A DNA stretch of 37,864 bases from an uncultured Lacinutrix sp. (GCF_947500325.1 NZ_CANMRQ010000027.1:1-37864); one strand, 5' to 3'; counted from the stretch's first letter, positions 23,412-32,837 are shown. The notes: generated by a model from the letters alone, not told the origin. Program-made: numbers and translations.

Positions 23412-24542
23412 ATGACCTTCGATTTAAAAGCAAAAGACACTCAAAGTAATGCTAGAGCAGGAGTTATTACTACCGATCATGGTGTAATTGAAACCCCTAT
23501 TTTTATGCCAGTTGGTACTGTAGCATCAGTTAAAGGAGTACATCAACGTGAACTCAAAAATGATATTAATCCAGATATTATATTAGGTAATACTTATCAT
23601 CTATATTTAAGACCTCAAATAGAGGTTCTTGAAAAAGCTGGTGGATTGCATAAGTTTATGAACTGGGATAGGAATATTCTAACAGATTCTGGAGGATATC
23701 AAGTGTACTCATTGTCTTCAAGACGTAAAATTAAAGAAGAAGGTGTCAAGTTTAAATCTCATATAGACGGGAGTTATCATACATTTACTCCAGAAAATGT
23801 GATGGAAATACAACGTAGTATTGGAGCCGATATTATTATGGCTTTTGATGAATGTACTCCTTATCCTTGTGATTATAATTATGCTAAACGATCAATGCAT
23901 ATGACGCATCGTTGGTTAGATCGATGTATTAATCATTTAGAAAAGGTGCCTTTTAAATACGATTATTCGCAAGCATTCTTTCCAATCGTACAGGGTAGTA
24001 CCTATAAAGATTTAAGAAAACAATCTGCAGAGTATATAGCAAATGCAGGTGCTGTAGGTAACGCTATTGGAGGTTTATCTGTAGGTGAACCAGCTGAAGA
24101 AATGTATGCAATGACAGAAGTTGTAACAGATATTTTGCCTGAAGATAAACCGCGTTATTTAATGGGAGTTGGAACACCTATTAATATTCTTGAAAACATA
24201 GCCTTAGGTGTCGATATGTTTGATTGTGTTATGCCAACACGAAATGCAAGAAATGGAATGTTGTTTACAGCACATGGAACTATAAATATTAAAAATTTAA
24301 AATGGAGAGACGATTTTTCTCCTTTGGATGAAATGGGAATTACATGGGTAGATTTAGACTACTCTAAGGCTTATGTACGTCATTTATTTAGTGTTAACGA
24401 AAGACTAGCTGGACAAATAGCAACAATTCATAATTTAGGATTTTATTTATGGTTGGTTCGAGAAGCTAGAAAACATATATTAGCAGGAGATTTTAGAATT
24501 TGGAAAGACAAAATGGTTAAACAAATGGACAAAAGACTTTAG
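23412..24542 (+). CDS. tgt: tRNA-guanine transglycosylase
   Basis: A 376-residue enzyme that exchanges the wobble guanine of GUN anticodons (Asp, Asn, His, Tyr tRNAs) for preQ1 in queuosine synthesis. Substrate residues are in LTDSGGYQVYS (Asp92). The nucleophile Asp271 is in MFDCVMPTRNARNG, and GGLSVGEP (220-227) is intact. The zinc cysteines normally found after the PLD segment are missing: residues 305-324 read LDEMGITWVDLDYSKAYVRH with no Cys, leaving only His324. By memory this is a shared feature of Bacteroidetes TGT and should not mean loss of function. Three bases separate it from lptG. Confidence 0.96.
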   Translation: MTFDLKAKDTQSNARAGVITTDHGVIETPIFMPVGTVASVKGVHQRELKNDINPDIILGNTYHLYLRPQIEVLEKAGGLHKFMNWDRNILTDSGGYQVYSLSSRRKIKEEGVKFKSHIDGSYHTFTPENVMEIQRSIGADIIMAFDECTPYPCDYNYAKRSMHMTHRWLDRCINHLEKVPFKYDYSQAFFPIVQGSTYKDLRKQSAEYIANAGAVGNAIGGLSVGEPAEEMYAMTEVVTDILPEDKPRYLMGVGTPINILENIALGVDMFDCVMPTRNARNGMLFTAHGTINIKNLKWRDDFSPLDEMGITWVDLDYSKAYVRHLFSVNERLAGQIATIHNLGFYLWLVREARKHILAGDFRIWKDKMVKQMDKRL

Positions 24543-24545
24543 AGA

Positions 24546-25619
24546 GTGAAGATTCTTGATTGGTACATATTAAAGCGTTATTTGCTCACTTTTGTAATGA
24601 TGATTTTGTTATTCATTCCTATTGGAATAACTGTTCATCTTGCTGAAAAAATTGGAAAAATTCTTGAAAATAATGCGCCTTTAGATGAAACGCTACTATA
24701 TTTCTTAGATTTCACAATCTACTTTGCCCATTTATTATTTCCATTATTTTTATTCTTGTCTGTTATTTGGTTCACATCAAAACTTGCGAATAATACAGAG
24801 GTTATAGCTTTTCTAAGTTCTGGTGTTTCTTTTACCAGGTTTTTAAGGCCTTATTTAATAGGCGCAACAATAGTGGCTATGTTTTCAATTTTATTAGGAT
24901 TGTATTTGGCTCCAGTTGCAAGTAAAGGATTTAACGATTTTCAATATAAATATCTAAAACGTAATAAAAATAAGACACAAAGTAATGTCTTAAAGCAAAT
25001 TAATGATAATGAAATTATTTATGTTAGCAGTTTCGATCCCATAAAAAAAAGTGGATCGAATTTTACATTGGAGCATTTTGAAGAAGGTAAAATGACATAT
25101 AAAATTAGTGCTAGTAATATTAAATATGTTGAAAAAGATAGTAGTTATAGACTAAGAACTTACCTTAAAAGAATAATAGGAGAAAATAAAGACGACTTAA
25201 TTATTGAAAGAAAAAAAGATACTCTGTTTACGTTCGAATTAGAAGACTTGGTTCCAGAAGAATATATTGCAGAAACATTAAGGTATAATGAACTAGTTAA
25301 ATTTATTGATAGAGAAGAAAAAAGAGGGTCTACAAATATTGGACGTTATAAATTAGAACTATATAGAAAATGGAGTTTACCAGTTTCAGTATTTATTTTA
25401 ACAATTATAGCGGTAGCAGTATCATCAAAAAAACGACGCGGTGGAATGGGAGTTAATCTTGCCTTTGGTATTTGTATTGCTATGATTTTTGTGTTTTTTG
25501 ATAAAATATTTGGTACTATGGCATCTCAATCAGATTTTTCACCATTAATTGCAGTATGGTTTCCAAACTTTTTATTTGGTATTTTAGCAGCTATTCTATT
25601 ATATAATGCTAAACGATAA
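24546..25619 (+). CDS. lptG: LptF/LptG-family permease
   Basis: A 357-residue inner-membrane protein of the lipopolysaccharide export complex, in which LptF and LptG with LptB extract LPS for transport to the surface. Three membrane helices in the first 120 residues (about 12-30, 55-80, 97-120) are followed by a periplasmic beta-jellyroll domain (about 125-260) and three C-terminal helices (about 270-357). RYLLTFVMMILLF at the N-terminus and KRRGGMGVNLAFGI near the C-terminus are typical. The start is GTG at 24546, chosen because it follows the tgt stop by 3 bases and gives the usual MKILDWYILKRYL. It could be LptF, but the tgt-lptG neighbourhood and single-copy look favour LptG. The transporter gene overlaps its end by 14 bases. 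Confidence 0.9.
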   Translation: MKILDWYILKRYLLTFVMMILLFIPIGITVHLAEKIGKILENNAPLDETLLYFLDFTIYFAHLLFPLFLFLSVIWFTSKLANNTEVIAFLSSGVSFTRFLRPYLIGATIVAMFSILLGLYLAPVASKGFNDFQYKYLKRNKNKTQSNVLKQINDNEIIYVSSFDPIKKSGSNFTLEHFEEGKMTYKISASNIKYVEKDSSYRLRTYLKRIIGENKDDLIIERKKDTLFTFELEDLVPEEYIAETLRYNELVKFIDREEKRGSTNIGRYKLELYRKWSLPVSVFILTIIAVAVSSKKRRGGMGVNLAFGICIAMIFVFFDKIFGTMASQSDFSPLIAVWFPNFLFGILAAILLYNAKR

Positions 25620-26508
25620 ACTTAAAAATCAACTTCATTTACATTTTTTAGTCTTTATTGCAGGTTTTACTGCAATTTTAGGAAAATTAATTACTATTGA
25701 AGCTGTATCATTAGTGTGGTATAGAATGTTAATAGCATCAGCTTTAATGTTTATCTATATTAAACTGATGAAGATAGATATTAATATAGATAAGAAATCA
25801 CTTATTAAATTGTCTATCGCTGGAGTTATTATTGCCTTGCATTGGATAACCTTTTTTGCTTCAATTGATGCAGCTAATGTCTCTATAGCATTAGCAATGT
25901 TTTCTACTGGTGCGTTTTTTGCCTCTTTTATAGAACCTATAATTTATAAGCGAAAAATAATTTGGTACGAAATACTTTTCGGAATAATTGTTATAATAGG
26001 AGTATGCATTATACTTCAAAGCGAAATGAAATATATTACAGGTATGCTTTTAGGTATTGCCTCAGCATTTTTCTCCTCTTTATTTGCTGTGCTAAACGGA
26101 AAATTCCTAGAAAAACATTCTGCAACTAAGATTTCATTTTATGAATTTATTAGTGGAGTTGTTTTTATTACACTTTTTATTCAACTATTTGGTAAAGGCT
26201 TTTCTTCAGATTATTTTTTGTTAAGTTTAAATGATTTTTGGTACTTATTTATTTTAGCATCTATTTGTACAGCTTATGCTTTTATTGCATCTGTATATGT
26301 AATGAAAGAGATTAGCCCGTATACAGTAGTCTTAACATATAATTTAGAACCTATTTACGGCGTTATTATAGCACTTATTCTTTTTCCAGAGACAGAAAGT
26401 ATGTCTTCAAATTTTTATTACGGAGCGATAATAATATTGTTTACAGTCGTACTTAATGGTATTTTAAAAAATGTCAAAGCACTGAAATTGAATAGAACTA
26501 AAGTATAA
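25606..26508 (+). CDS. EamA/DMT-family transporter
   Basis: A 300-residue inner-membrane protein with about ten helices in two homologous halves, the drug/metabolite transporter pattern. Each half shows the EamA signature (first half: FHFLVFIAGFTAILGKL and ALHWITFFASIDAANVSIAL; second half: GMLLGIASAFFSSLFAVLNGKFLEK and YTVVLTYNLEPIYGVIIALILF). Substrates in this superfamily range from amino acids to nucleotide sugars, and nothing here decides among them. The ATG overlaps the lptG coding end by 14 bases, so it is translated with lptG, but a shared function is not implied. Confidence 0.92.
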   Translation: MLNDKLKNQLHLHFLVFIAGFTAILGKLITIEAVSLVWYRMLIASALMFIYIKLMKIDINIDKKSLIKLSIAGVIIALHWITFFASIDAANVSIALAMFSTGAFFASFIEPIIYKRKIIWYEILFGIIVIIGVCIILQSEMKYITGMLLGIASAFFSSLFAVLNGKFLEKHSATKISFYEFISGVVFITLFIQLFGKGFSSDYFLLSLNDFWYLFILASICTAYAFIASVYVMKEISPYTVVLTYNLEPIYGVIIALILFPETESMSSNFYYGAIIILFTVVLNGILKNVKALKLNRTKV

Positions 26509-26564
26509 TTTTAATTAAGATTTGTATTTCCTGTTAATTGGGAATATGAAATAGAAAAAATGTG

Positions 26565-26572
26565 TATTTTTG
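26565..26572 (+). promoter_or_regulatory. Promoter -7 box of accA
   Basis: TATTTTTG, an exact TAnnTTTG box 35 bases before the accA ATG. The nearest TTG upstream (26538-26540) is 24 bases away, longer than elsewhere in this window. Confidence 0.5.
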
Positions 26573-26607
26573 TACGCTAACTAAAACAAAAAACAAATAA
26601 TTCTCGA

Positions 26608-27561
26608 ATGGAATATTTAGAATTTGAATTACCTATAAAGGAGCTAGAAGAACAGTTGGATAAATGTCAGGTTATTGGACAAGAGAGTGATGTAGATGTA
26701 ACTGAGACTTGTAAACAAATAGAGAAGAAGCTTGTAGAAACAAAAAAAGATATTTATAAAAACTTGACACCGTGGCAGCGTGTTCAAATGTCAAGACATC
26801 CTAATAGACCTTACACTCTTGATTATATTAATGCATTATGTGGAGACTCTTTTTTAGAATTACATGGAGATCGAAACTTCAAGGATGATAAAGCCATGAT
26901 TGGTGGTTTAGGTAAAATTGGAGATCAAAGTTTTATGATTATTGGTCAACAAAAAGGATTTAATACTAAAACACGACAGTATAGAAACTTTGGTATGGCT
27001 AATCCTGAAGGATACCGTAAAGCGTTACGTTTAATGCAATCTGCAGAAAAATTTGGTATTCCAGTTATTACTCTATTAGATACACCTGGAGCATATCCTG
27101 GATTAGAAGCAGAAGAAAGAGGTCAAGGAGAAGCTATTGCTAGAAATATTTTAGAGATGACACGTTTAAAAGTGCCAATTATAACTGTTGTTATAGGTGA
27201 AGGTGCTTCTGGTGGCGCATTAGGAATAGGAGTTGGAGATAAAGTATTAATGTTAGAAAATACATGGTATTCTGTTATTTCTCCAGAATCATGTTCTTCT
27301 ATTTTATGGCGTAGTTGGGAATTTAAAGAAACTGCAGCTGAAGCTTTAAAACTTACAGCAACAGATATGAAGAAAATGAAATTGGTAGATGAAATTGTTA
27401 AAGAACCATTAGGTGGAGCACATAGTGATAGAGAAAAAACGTTTTTAACTGTTCGTGATGCCATTTTAAAATCTTTTGATGAATTTAAAAACTTATCACC
27501 AAAAGAATTGGTAGATCAAAGGATGGATAAATATTCTAAAATGGGTGTCTTTAAAGGCTAG
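26608..27561 (+). CDS. accA: Acetyl-CoA carboxylase carboxyltransferase alpha subunit
   Basis: A 317-residue subunit that, with AccD, moves the carboxyl group from biotin to acetyl-CoA to give malonyl-CoA for fatty acid synthesis. The N-terminal helical region ([10 protein letters not shown]) precedes the crotonase-like carboxyltransferase core. [49 protein letters not shown] and [15 protein letters not shown] are family motifs. The length matches other AccA proteins. It has its own promoter and a terminator 24 bases after the stop, so it is transcribed alone; accD is not nearby. Confidence 0.97.
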   Translation: MEYLEFELPIKELEEQLDKCQVIGQESDVDVTETCKQIEKKLVETKKDIYKNLTPWQRVQMSRHPNRPYTLDYINALCGDSFLELHGDRNFKDDKAMIGGLGKIGDQSFMIIGQQKGFNTKTRQYRNFGMANPEGYRKALRLMQSAEKFGIPVITLLDTPGAYPGLEAEERGQGEAIARNILEMTRLKVPIITVVIGEGASGGALGIGVGDKVLMLENTWYSVISPESCSSILWRSWEFKETAAEALKLTATDMKKMKLVDEIVKEPLGGAHSDREKTFLTVRDAILKSFDEFKNLSPKELVDQRMDKYSKMGVFKG

Positions 27562-27585
27562 CAGCAATAAACCCTCAAAATCTTA

Positions 27586-27616
27586 AAATCTGAAAGCCAG
27601 TCTTTCAGATTTTTTT
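27586..27616 (+). terminator. Rho-independent terminator of accA
   Basis: AAATCTGAAAG, loop CCAGT, CTTTCAGATTT, then a T-run. The stem is perfect. Confidence 0.92.
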
Positions 27617-27729
27617 ATGCTTATTAACAATAAAATCGAGTTATCAACAGTTAAAATGTTGACTACGTGTGAAGATTGAACAACATTATAATTCACATTC
27701 TCGTAACAATTTTTTTACATTCGTTGTCT
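27617..27729 (+). promoter_or_regulatory. dnaB upstream region with DnaA-box-like motifs
   Basis: TTATTAACA (27621-27629) and TTATCAACA (27641-27649) are one or two bases from the DnaA consensus TTATCCACA. The second overlaps an inverted repeat TCAACA-N7-TGTTGA (27644-27662). No exact TAnnTTTG box is visible, so the promoter is unclear. Confidence 0.35.
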
Positions 27730-29262
27730 ATGAAACAACCTAACCAAATAAAAGGATATAAAGTTGATAAAAGTACTATTATCAATCTTGAGAAAGGTAA
27801 AATACCGCCTCAAGCTATTGATTTAGAAGAGGTTGTGCTTGGGGCGATGATGATTGATAAAAAAGGTGTTGATGAAGTTATCGATATTTTAAGTCCAGAT
27901 GCTTTTTATAAAGAAGCACATCAGCATATTTTTGAAGCAATTTTTATGTTATTTCAAGAGAGTCAACCAATTGACTTATTAACTGTTTCTACACAATTAA
28001 AGTCTAATGCAAAGTTAGATTTGGCTGGTGGTGATTTTTACCTTATTTCATTAACACAAAAAGTATCTTCTTCTGCACATATAGAATTTCATGCACGTAT
28101 TATATTACAGAAGTTTATTCAGCGTAGTTTAATAAAAATCTCAAGTGAGATTATTGAAGAATCTTATGATGAGACACAGGATGTTTTTGATTTATTAGAT
28201 AAAGCAGAATCTAAATTATACGAAGTAACGCAAGGTAATATTAAAAAATCCAGCGAGACAGCTCAGGATTTAGTAATTCAAGCAAAGAAAAAAATTGAAG
28301 AAATTTCAAAAAAGGAGGGAATGAGTGGTATTCCTTCAGGTTTTGATAAACTTGATAAATTAACATCTGGATGGCAACCAAGTGATTTAATTATTGTTGC
28401 AGCACGTCCTGGTATGGGTAAAACAGCTTTTACTTTAACTATGGCTAGAAATGTAGCCGTTAATTCTAATATTCCAGTAGCATTTTTCTCTTTGGAGATG
28501 GCATCTGTACAGTTAATAACACGTTTAATTTCTAGTGAAACTGGATTGTCTTCAGAAAAATTAAGAACAGGCAAACTAGAAAAGCATGAATGGGAACAAC
28601 TTAATGTTAAAGTTAAAGCATTAGAAAAAGCACCATTATTTATAGATGATACGCCTTCACTTTCTATTTTTGATCTTAGAGCAAAAGCAAGACGTTTGGC
28701 CTCTCAACATGGTATAAAAATGATAATGATAGATTATCTACAGCTAATGACTGCTGCAGGTAATGGTGGAAATAGAGAGCAAGAAATTTCTACAATTTCT
28801 CGTAATTTAAAAGCACTAGCAAAAGAATTAATGGTGCCAGTAATTGCACTATCGCAATTATCTCGTGCTGTTGAGACTCGTGGAGGAAGTAAAAGACCAT
28901 TACTTTCCGATCTTCGTGAATCTGGTGCCATTGAGCAAGATGCAGATATTGTGTCGTTCATTTATCGTCCAGAATATTATAAAATTGATGAATGGGATGA
29001 TGATGAACATTCGCCAACAGCAGGACAAGGTGAATTTATTGTGGCAAAACACCGTAATGGTGGATTAGAAAATATTCGTTTGAAGTTTATTGGACATTTA
29101 GGTAAGTTCGATAATCTTGACGATTTTGATACACCATTTGGAAATGAATTTCACTCTAAAATGAATGCAGCTGCAAATGATGATACTTTTAAAGCAGATA
29201 GATTTACACCATCTCCGGAAGATGCATTTGGTACTCCTGAAGATGATGATGTACCATTTTAA
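27730..29262 (+). CDS. dnaB: Replicative DNA helicase DnaB
   Basis: A 510-residue hexameric 5'-3' helicase of the replication fork. The N-terminal helical domain (about 20-125, PPQAIDLEEVVLGAMMID) is followed by a linker and the RecA-like ATPase domain. Walker A is ARPGMGKTAF (about 225-234), Walker B is MIMIDYLQLM (about 331-340), and SRAVETRGGSKRP and DLRESGAIEQDADIV are further helicase motifs. The tail is acidic and ends DDDVPF. I chose the ATG at 27730 (MKQPNQIKGYKVDK); a TTG at 27676 would add a hydrophobic leader foreign to DnaB. It is preceded by the accA terminator, so it has its own promoter. Confidence 0.97.
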   Translation: MKQPNQIKGYKVDKSTIINLEKGKIPPQAIDLEEVVLGAMMIDKKGVDEVIDILSPDAFYKEAHQHIFEAIFMLFQESQPIDLLTVSTQLKSNAKLDLAGGDFYLISLTQKVSSSAHIEFHARIILQKFIQRSLIKISSEIIEESYDETQDVFDLLDKAESKLYEVTQGNIKKSSETAQDLVIQAKKKIEEISKKEGMSGIPSGFDKLDKLTSGWQPSDLIIVAARPGMGKTAFTLTMARNVAVNSNIPVAFFSLEMASVQLITRLISSETGLSSEKLRTGKLEKHEWEQLNVKVKALEKAPLFIDDTPSLSIFDLRAKARRLASQHGIKMIMIDYLQLMTAAGNGGNREQEISTISRNLKALAKELMVPVIALSQLSRAVETRGGSKRPLLSDLRESGAIEQDADIVSFIYRPEYYKIDEWDDDEHSPTAGQGEFIVAKHRNGGLENIRLKFIGHLGKFDNLDDFDTPFGNEFHSKMNAAANDDTFKADRFTPSPEDAFGTPEDDDVPF

Positions 29263-29349
29263 TTAAATTTCATAGACTTAATAGTTAACTTTAAACTATT
29301 TTTACGACTCAGTTTCAATTAGAAACTCTCAATCAAACAATCATATGTA

Positions 29350-30378
29350 ATGGATAGAATCCGTACCACTAATTTTTTATTATTAATAATAGTCATTCCA
29401 ATAGTATTTTACTTGTTAAAAATACTATCGTTTATATTTATTCCATTAGTATTTTCAATGTTCGTTGCATTATTGTTTTTGCCTTTAATGCGTTTTTTAA
29501 AACGAAGAAATGTACCTAAATTAATAAGTATTATTATTGTAATTGTTATAATTCTATTAGGTTTAAAACTAGGAGTAGAGTTAGTAAAATTGTCTAGTAA
29601 ACAAATAATGGAAACAGATTCTTCATTTCTTGAAAATGCAGAAAATAAAGTAAATGATTTAGTGTATGAGGTAGAATCTATTTTTGGTATAGAAAGTTCA
29701 CAAACAGAAAATAAAAAACTATCACGTTTTTTAAATAAAGATGCAGTTTTTAAAAACTTTGGAAGTACATTAAATTTTATAAGTAAAACTTTAACAGCGC
29801 TATTAATGACTGTTTTTTTTGTCGTTCTTTGGTTAGCTGAATCTATTAATATAGAGAATCTTCTTAATAAAACATTAATAAAAAAGAGACACGCCTCTAT
29901 AAAAACCTTTATTAAAATAGAAAACGATTTGATAAAGTTTATTAAAGTTAAATTTTTAGTAAGTTTTTTAACTGGTGTTTTTACAGGTTTAGCCTGCTAT
30001 TTCTTTGATGTTAGTTTTCCTATATTTTGGGGATTATTTGCTTTTTTAATAAATTTTGTACAAATGGTAGGCTCTTTTATAACGGTTATATTATTGTCTC
30101 TTTTTGCTTTTGTAGAACTAGAACCTTCTAGCACATTATTATTTTTTATACTATCAATTACTGGAACACAAGTATTGTATGGTAGCATTTTAGAACCTAT
30201 TTTTATGGGGAAGTCATTTTCTATAAATGTAATTACAGTACTTGTTATGCTCATGTTTTGGGGTTTTATATGGGGTGTGCCAGGTTTAATAATGGCAATT
30301 CCTATTACAGTGTTTCTTAAAATTATTTTTGAGCAATTTAAAAGTACTAGAGGTATTGCAAAACTCATTTCTGCATAG
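29350..30378 (+). CDS. AI-2E family (PerM-like) membrane transporter
   Basis: A 342-residue inner-membrane protein with about eight helices. Two pairs lie near the N-terminus (about 8-42 and 58-80), a charged cytoplasmic region follows (about 85-145), and clustered C-terminal helices make up the rest. The family end motifs FWGLFAFLINFVQMVGSF and GVPGLIMAIPITVFLK are clear. Family members include TqsA (autoinducer-2 export) and sodium/proton antiporters; the substrate cannot be assigned. The name therefore reflects the fold, not a proven signal. It is separated from dnaB by 87 bases. Confidence 0.9.
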   Translation: MDRIRTTNFLLLIIVIPIVFYLLKILSFIFIPLVFSMFVALLFLPLMRFLKRRNVPKLISIIIVIVIILLGLKLGVELVKLSSKQIMETDSSFLENAENKVNDLVYEVESIFGIESSQTENKKLSRFLNKDAVFKNFGSTLNFISKTLTALLMTVFFVVLWLAESINIENLLNKTLIKKRHASIKTFIKIENDLIKFIKVKFLVSFLTGVFTGLACYFFDVSFPIFWGLFAFLINFVQMVGSFITVILLSLFAFVELEPSSTLLFFILSITGTQVLYGSILEPIFMGKSFSINVITVLVMLMFWGFIWGVPGLIMAIPITVFLKIIFEQFKSTRGIAKLISA

Positions 30379-30491
30379 CTATTGCATGTAATATTAACTT
30401 TTTAGCTTCAAAAAAGGAATAATTTTTGATTATCTTTCTGCATGACTATTTAAGTGTCTTTTATAAAAAAGAAAGTCTCTAAAACATAATT

Positions 30492-31748
30492 ATGAAAAAA
30501 ATATTTTTCTTATTAATATTTTTAATAAGCTCACAGCTCTATGCTTCGTATATCCTTATTCCAATGGATGCCGAAACACAAGAAAACCATTTAAAAGCTT
30601 ATGGAATTACATATTGGACTTTAGCTCAAAATATAAAAGTAAAGTGGCTACTTAACTATCGGGGTGGTTCTTTTTTACTTCCAGATAATGATAAAATAAA
30701 AAAAGAATGTAAAATTAGAGGTGTAAGTTTTGAGGTTTTAAGTAACAATAAAGCAGAAAGTATTCTTCAAGAAATTAGTAGTCCAAGTAAAAATATGGAA
30801 GCAGTTGTTCTTGAAAAAGCTCCAAAAATAGCAGTATATACACCAAGAGGAAAATTACCTTGGGATGATGCTGTTACCATGGTTTTAAGTTATGCTGAAA
30901 TCCCTTATGATACCGTTTACGATGAGCAAGTATTAAAAGATGAATTGGTATTATACGATTGGTTGCATTTACATCATGAAGATTTTACTGGTCAGTATGG
31001 TAAATTTTACCGTATGTATAGAACTGCTGCATGGTATATAGAAGAGAAAAAAGAAGCAGAAGCTTTAGCCGAAAAATTAGGATATAGTAAAGTATCTGAA
31101 GAGAAAAGAGATGTAGCCTTGAAAATTAGAGATTATGTAGTAGGAGGTGGTTTTATGTTTGCTATGTGTAGTGCAACAGATAGTTTTGATATAGCCCTTT
31201 CTGCTGAAAATACAGATATATGTGAGCCAATGTTTGATGGAGATGGTAGTGATGCTAATTATCAATCTAAAATAGATTTTCGTAAAACATTTGCATTTAA
31301 AGACTATACTCTAGAGCGTAGCCCAATGGTGTATGAGTTTTCAAGTATTGATATGACTAGGAAACGTAAAATTCCTAAGCAAACAGATTATTTTTCGCTT
31401 ATGGATTTTTCTGCAAAATGGGATCCTATTCCAACAATGTTATGTCAAAACCATACTGCTTTAGTAAAAGGATTTATGGGACAAACAACTTCTTTTACGC
31501 GAGAGGAAATTAAGAGTAATGTATTAGTAATGGGTGAGAATAGAACTAATGGAGAAGCGAAATATATCCATGGTATTAAAGGAAAAGGTTTTTTTACTTT
31601 TTATGGCGGTCATGATCCCGAAGATTATACACATAAAGTTGGTGATCCTAAAACGGAATTAGATTTGCACCCTACATCTCCAGGTTACAGACTTATTTTA
31701 AATAATGTATTATTTCCTGCTGCTAAAAAGAAAAAGCAGAAAACTTAA
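30492..31748 (+). CDS. Secreted amidotransferase-like protein
   Basis: A 418-residue exported protein with signal peptide MKKIFFLLIFLISSQLYAS (cleavage near Ala18). It starts ASYILIPMDAETQENHLKAYG and includes a region (about 112-235) like class I glutamine amidotransferases: KIAVYTPRGKLPWDDAVTMVL, YDWLHLHHEDFTGQYG, then GGGFMFAMCSATDSF with Cys226 at the nucleophile-elbow position. From memory, Flavobacteria relatives are often labelled asparagine synthetase B, which does not fit: there is no N-terminal Cys or ATP-pyrophosphatase motif. A calcium-like DGDGSDAN loop lies at 249-256. The true reaction is unknown. Only 11 bases separate its stop from an EF-hand gene, so the two are likely co-expressed. 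Confidence 0.75.
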   Translation: MKKIFFLLIFLISSQLYASYILIPMDAETQENHLKAYGITYWTLAQNIKVKWLLNYRGGSFLLPDNDKIKKECKIRGVSFEVLSNNKAESILQEISSPSKNMEAVVLEKAPKIAVYTPRGKLPWDDAVTMVLSYAEIPYDTVYDEQVLKDELVLYDWLHLHHEDFTGQYGKFYRMYRTAAWYIEEKKEAEALAEKLGYSKVSEEKRDVALKIRDYVVGGGFMFAMCSATDSFDIALSAENTDICEPMFDGDGSDANYQSKIDFRKTFAFKDYTLERSPMVYEFSSIDMTRKRKIPKQTDYFSLMDFSAKWDPIPTMLCQNHTALVKGFMGQTTSFTREEIKSNVLVMGENRTNGEAKYIHGIKGKGFFTFYGGHDPEDYTHKVGDPKTELDLHPTSPGYRLILNNVLFPAAKKKKQKT

Positions 31749-31759
31749 AAGATTAAGAA

Positions 31760-32029
31760 ATGGCAACAAAAGAATTAATTTTAAATAAAATCCAGATACT
31801 AATTACTAATCATTTTGAATCTCCTGAAGAAGCATTTCATTTTTTTGACAAAAATGAAGATGGAAAGCTCTCTAAAAAAGAAATAAAATCATTACTTAAA
31901 AAAGCAGAAATAAGTGGGTTTTTAAGAGGTATAGTATCTACTAAATTAATAGAAGGGTACGATAAAGATGGAGACGAATTAATTAATTGGGAAGAATTTA
32001 AAGCAGCAATAGATGAGATCTCTGAATAA
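31760..32029 (+). CDS. Small EF-hand calcium-binding protein
   Basis: An 89-residue cytoplasmic-type protein with two EF-hands and no signal peptide. Loop 1 (30-41) is D-K-N-E-D-G-K-L-S-K-K-E, a canonical calcium loop with the Gly at position 6 and Glu at 12. Loop 2 (68-79) is D-K-D-G-D-E-L-I-N-W-E-E, with Glu at position 6 instead of Gly, so binding may be weaker. It follows the amidotransferase-like gene by 11 bases and converges with the HAD gene, 4 bases apart. A shared role with its upstream neighbour is likely but unproven, and one product is secreted while the other appears not to be. Confidence 0.9.
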   Translation: MATKELILNKIQILITNHFESPEEAFHFFDKNEDGKLSKKEIKSLLKKAEISGFLRGIVSTKLIEGYDKDGDELINWEEFKAAIDEISE

Positions 32030-32033
32030 GAGA

Positions 32034-32837
32034 TTAATGTTTACTATTAACTAGTTTTTCTAATATAAATTCAACACCATTTTCATCATTACTTTTTGTA
32101 GAAAAATTTGCTGTGTCTTTAACTAAAGGATGTGCATTTTCCATAGCATAACTATATTTTGCAAGTTTAAGCATTTCTAAATCGTTATTGTAATCACCAA
32201 AAACCATTGTTTCTTCTGGACTTATATTATATTTCTCCTGAATAAGTTTAATGGCATAACCTTTATTTGCTATGTTTTCTGAAATGTCTACCCAATGATT
32301 TGCAGATACTTTTACTTTATATCTATCTTCTAAGTGTTTTACAAAAGGGTAAATATGCCTCTCCGAGCTGTCTTCATTATATAAAGCAATTTTATAAATA
32401 TCTTCTTTAATCTTAGAAAAATCATCAATTATTATATAGTTAGAATAATACTCATTTAAAAATGTTATTAATGTTTTAGATGTATTCCTAAGATAAGCTT
32501 TATTTCGTGTGCAAAAAACAGGATGTGTTTCTTTTAAATTAGTAACTATATTGGTGATTTCAGATATGTTTTTAGAATCGAAAGCATTAGATAAAAGTAC
32601 AGTGTTATTTTTTATAGCAAGCGCTCCATTTTCTGAAACTATAATAATATCATCTTTAATGCTATCTAATTTGTCAATCATACTATAGTATGGTCTTCCA
32701 CTTGCAGCAACAAATAAAATATTTTGCAATTTCATTTTTTTGAATAATTCAAAAAAAAGAGGACTTACTTCGTGGTTAGAATTTAGTAATGTTCCATCTA
32801 AATCACTAACTACTAATTTTACATTAGATAAACTCAT
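32034..32837 (-). CDS. Cof-type HAD-IIB hydrolase
   Basis: A 267-residue HAD-superfamily phosphatase of the Cof/YbiV type. Motif I is VSDLDGTLL (10-18; Asp12 nucleophile, Asp14 acid), motif II ASGRP, and motif III/IV KGYAIKLIQEKY with MVFGDYNNDLEML. A cap domain lies between, giving specificity. Such enzymes hydrolyse sugar phosphates, nucleotides or FMN; the substrate is not evident. It is monocistronic and convergent with the EF-hand gene, 4 bases apart. Confidence 0.92.
   Translation of the reverse strand: MSLSNVKLVVSDLDGTLLNSNHEVSPLFFELFKKMKLQNILFVAASGRPYYSMIDKLDSIKDDIIIVSENGALAIKNNTVLLSNAFDSKNISEITNIVTNLKETHPVFCTRNKAYLRNTSKTLITFLNEYYSNYIIIDDFSKIKEDIYKIALYNEDSSERHIYPFVKHLEDRYKVKVSANHWVDISENIANKGYAIKLIQEKYNISPEETMVFGDYNNDLEMLKLAKYSYAMENAHPLVKDTANFSTKSNDENGVEFILEKLVNSKH

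Noticed and set aside
27676-27729. TTG start adding a hydrophobic leader to DnaB
   Set aside because: DnaB is cytoplasmic; the ATG at 27730 gives the normal N-terminus.
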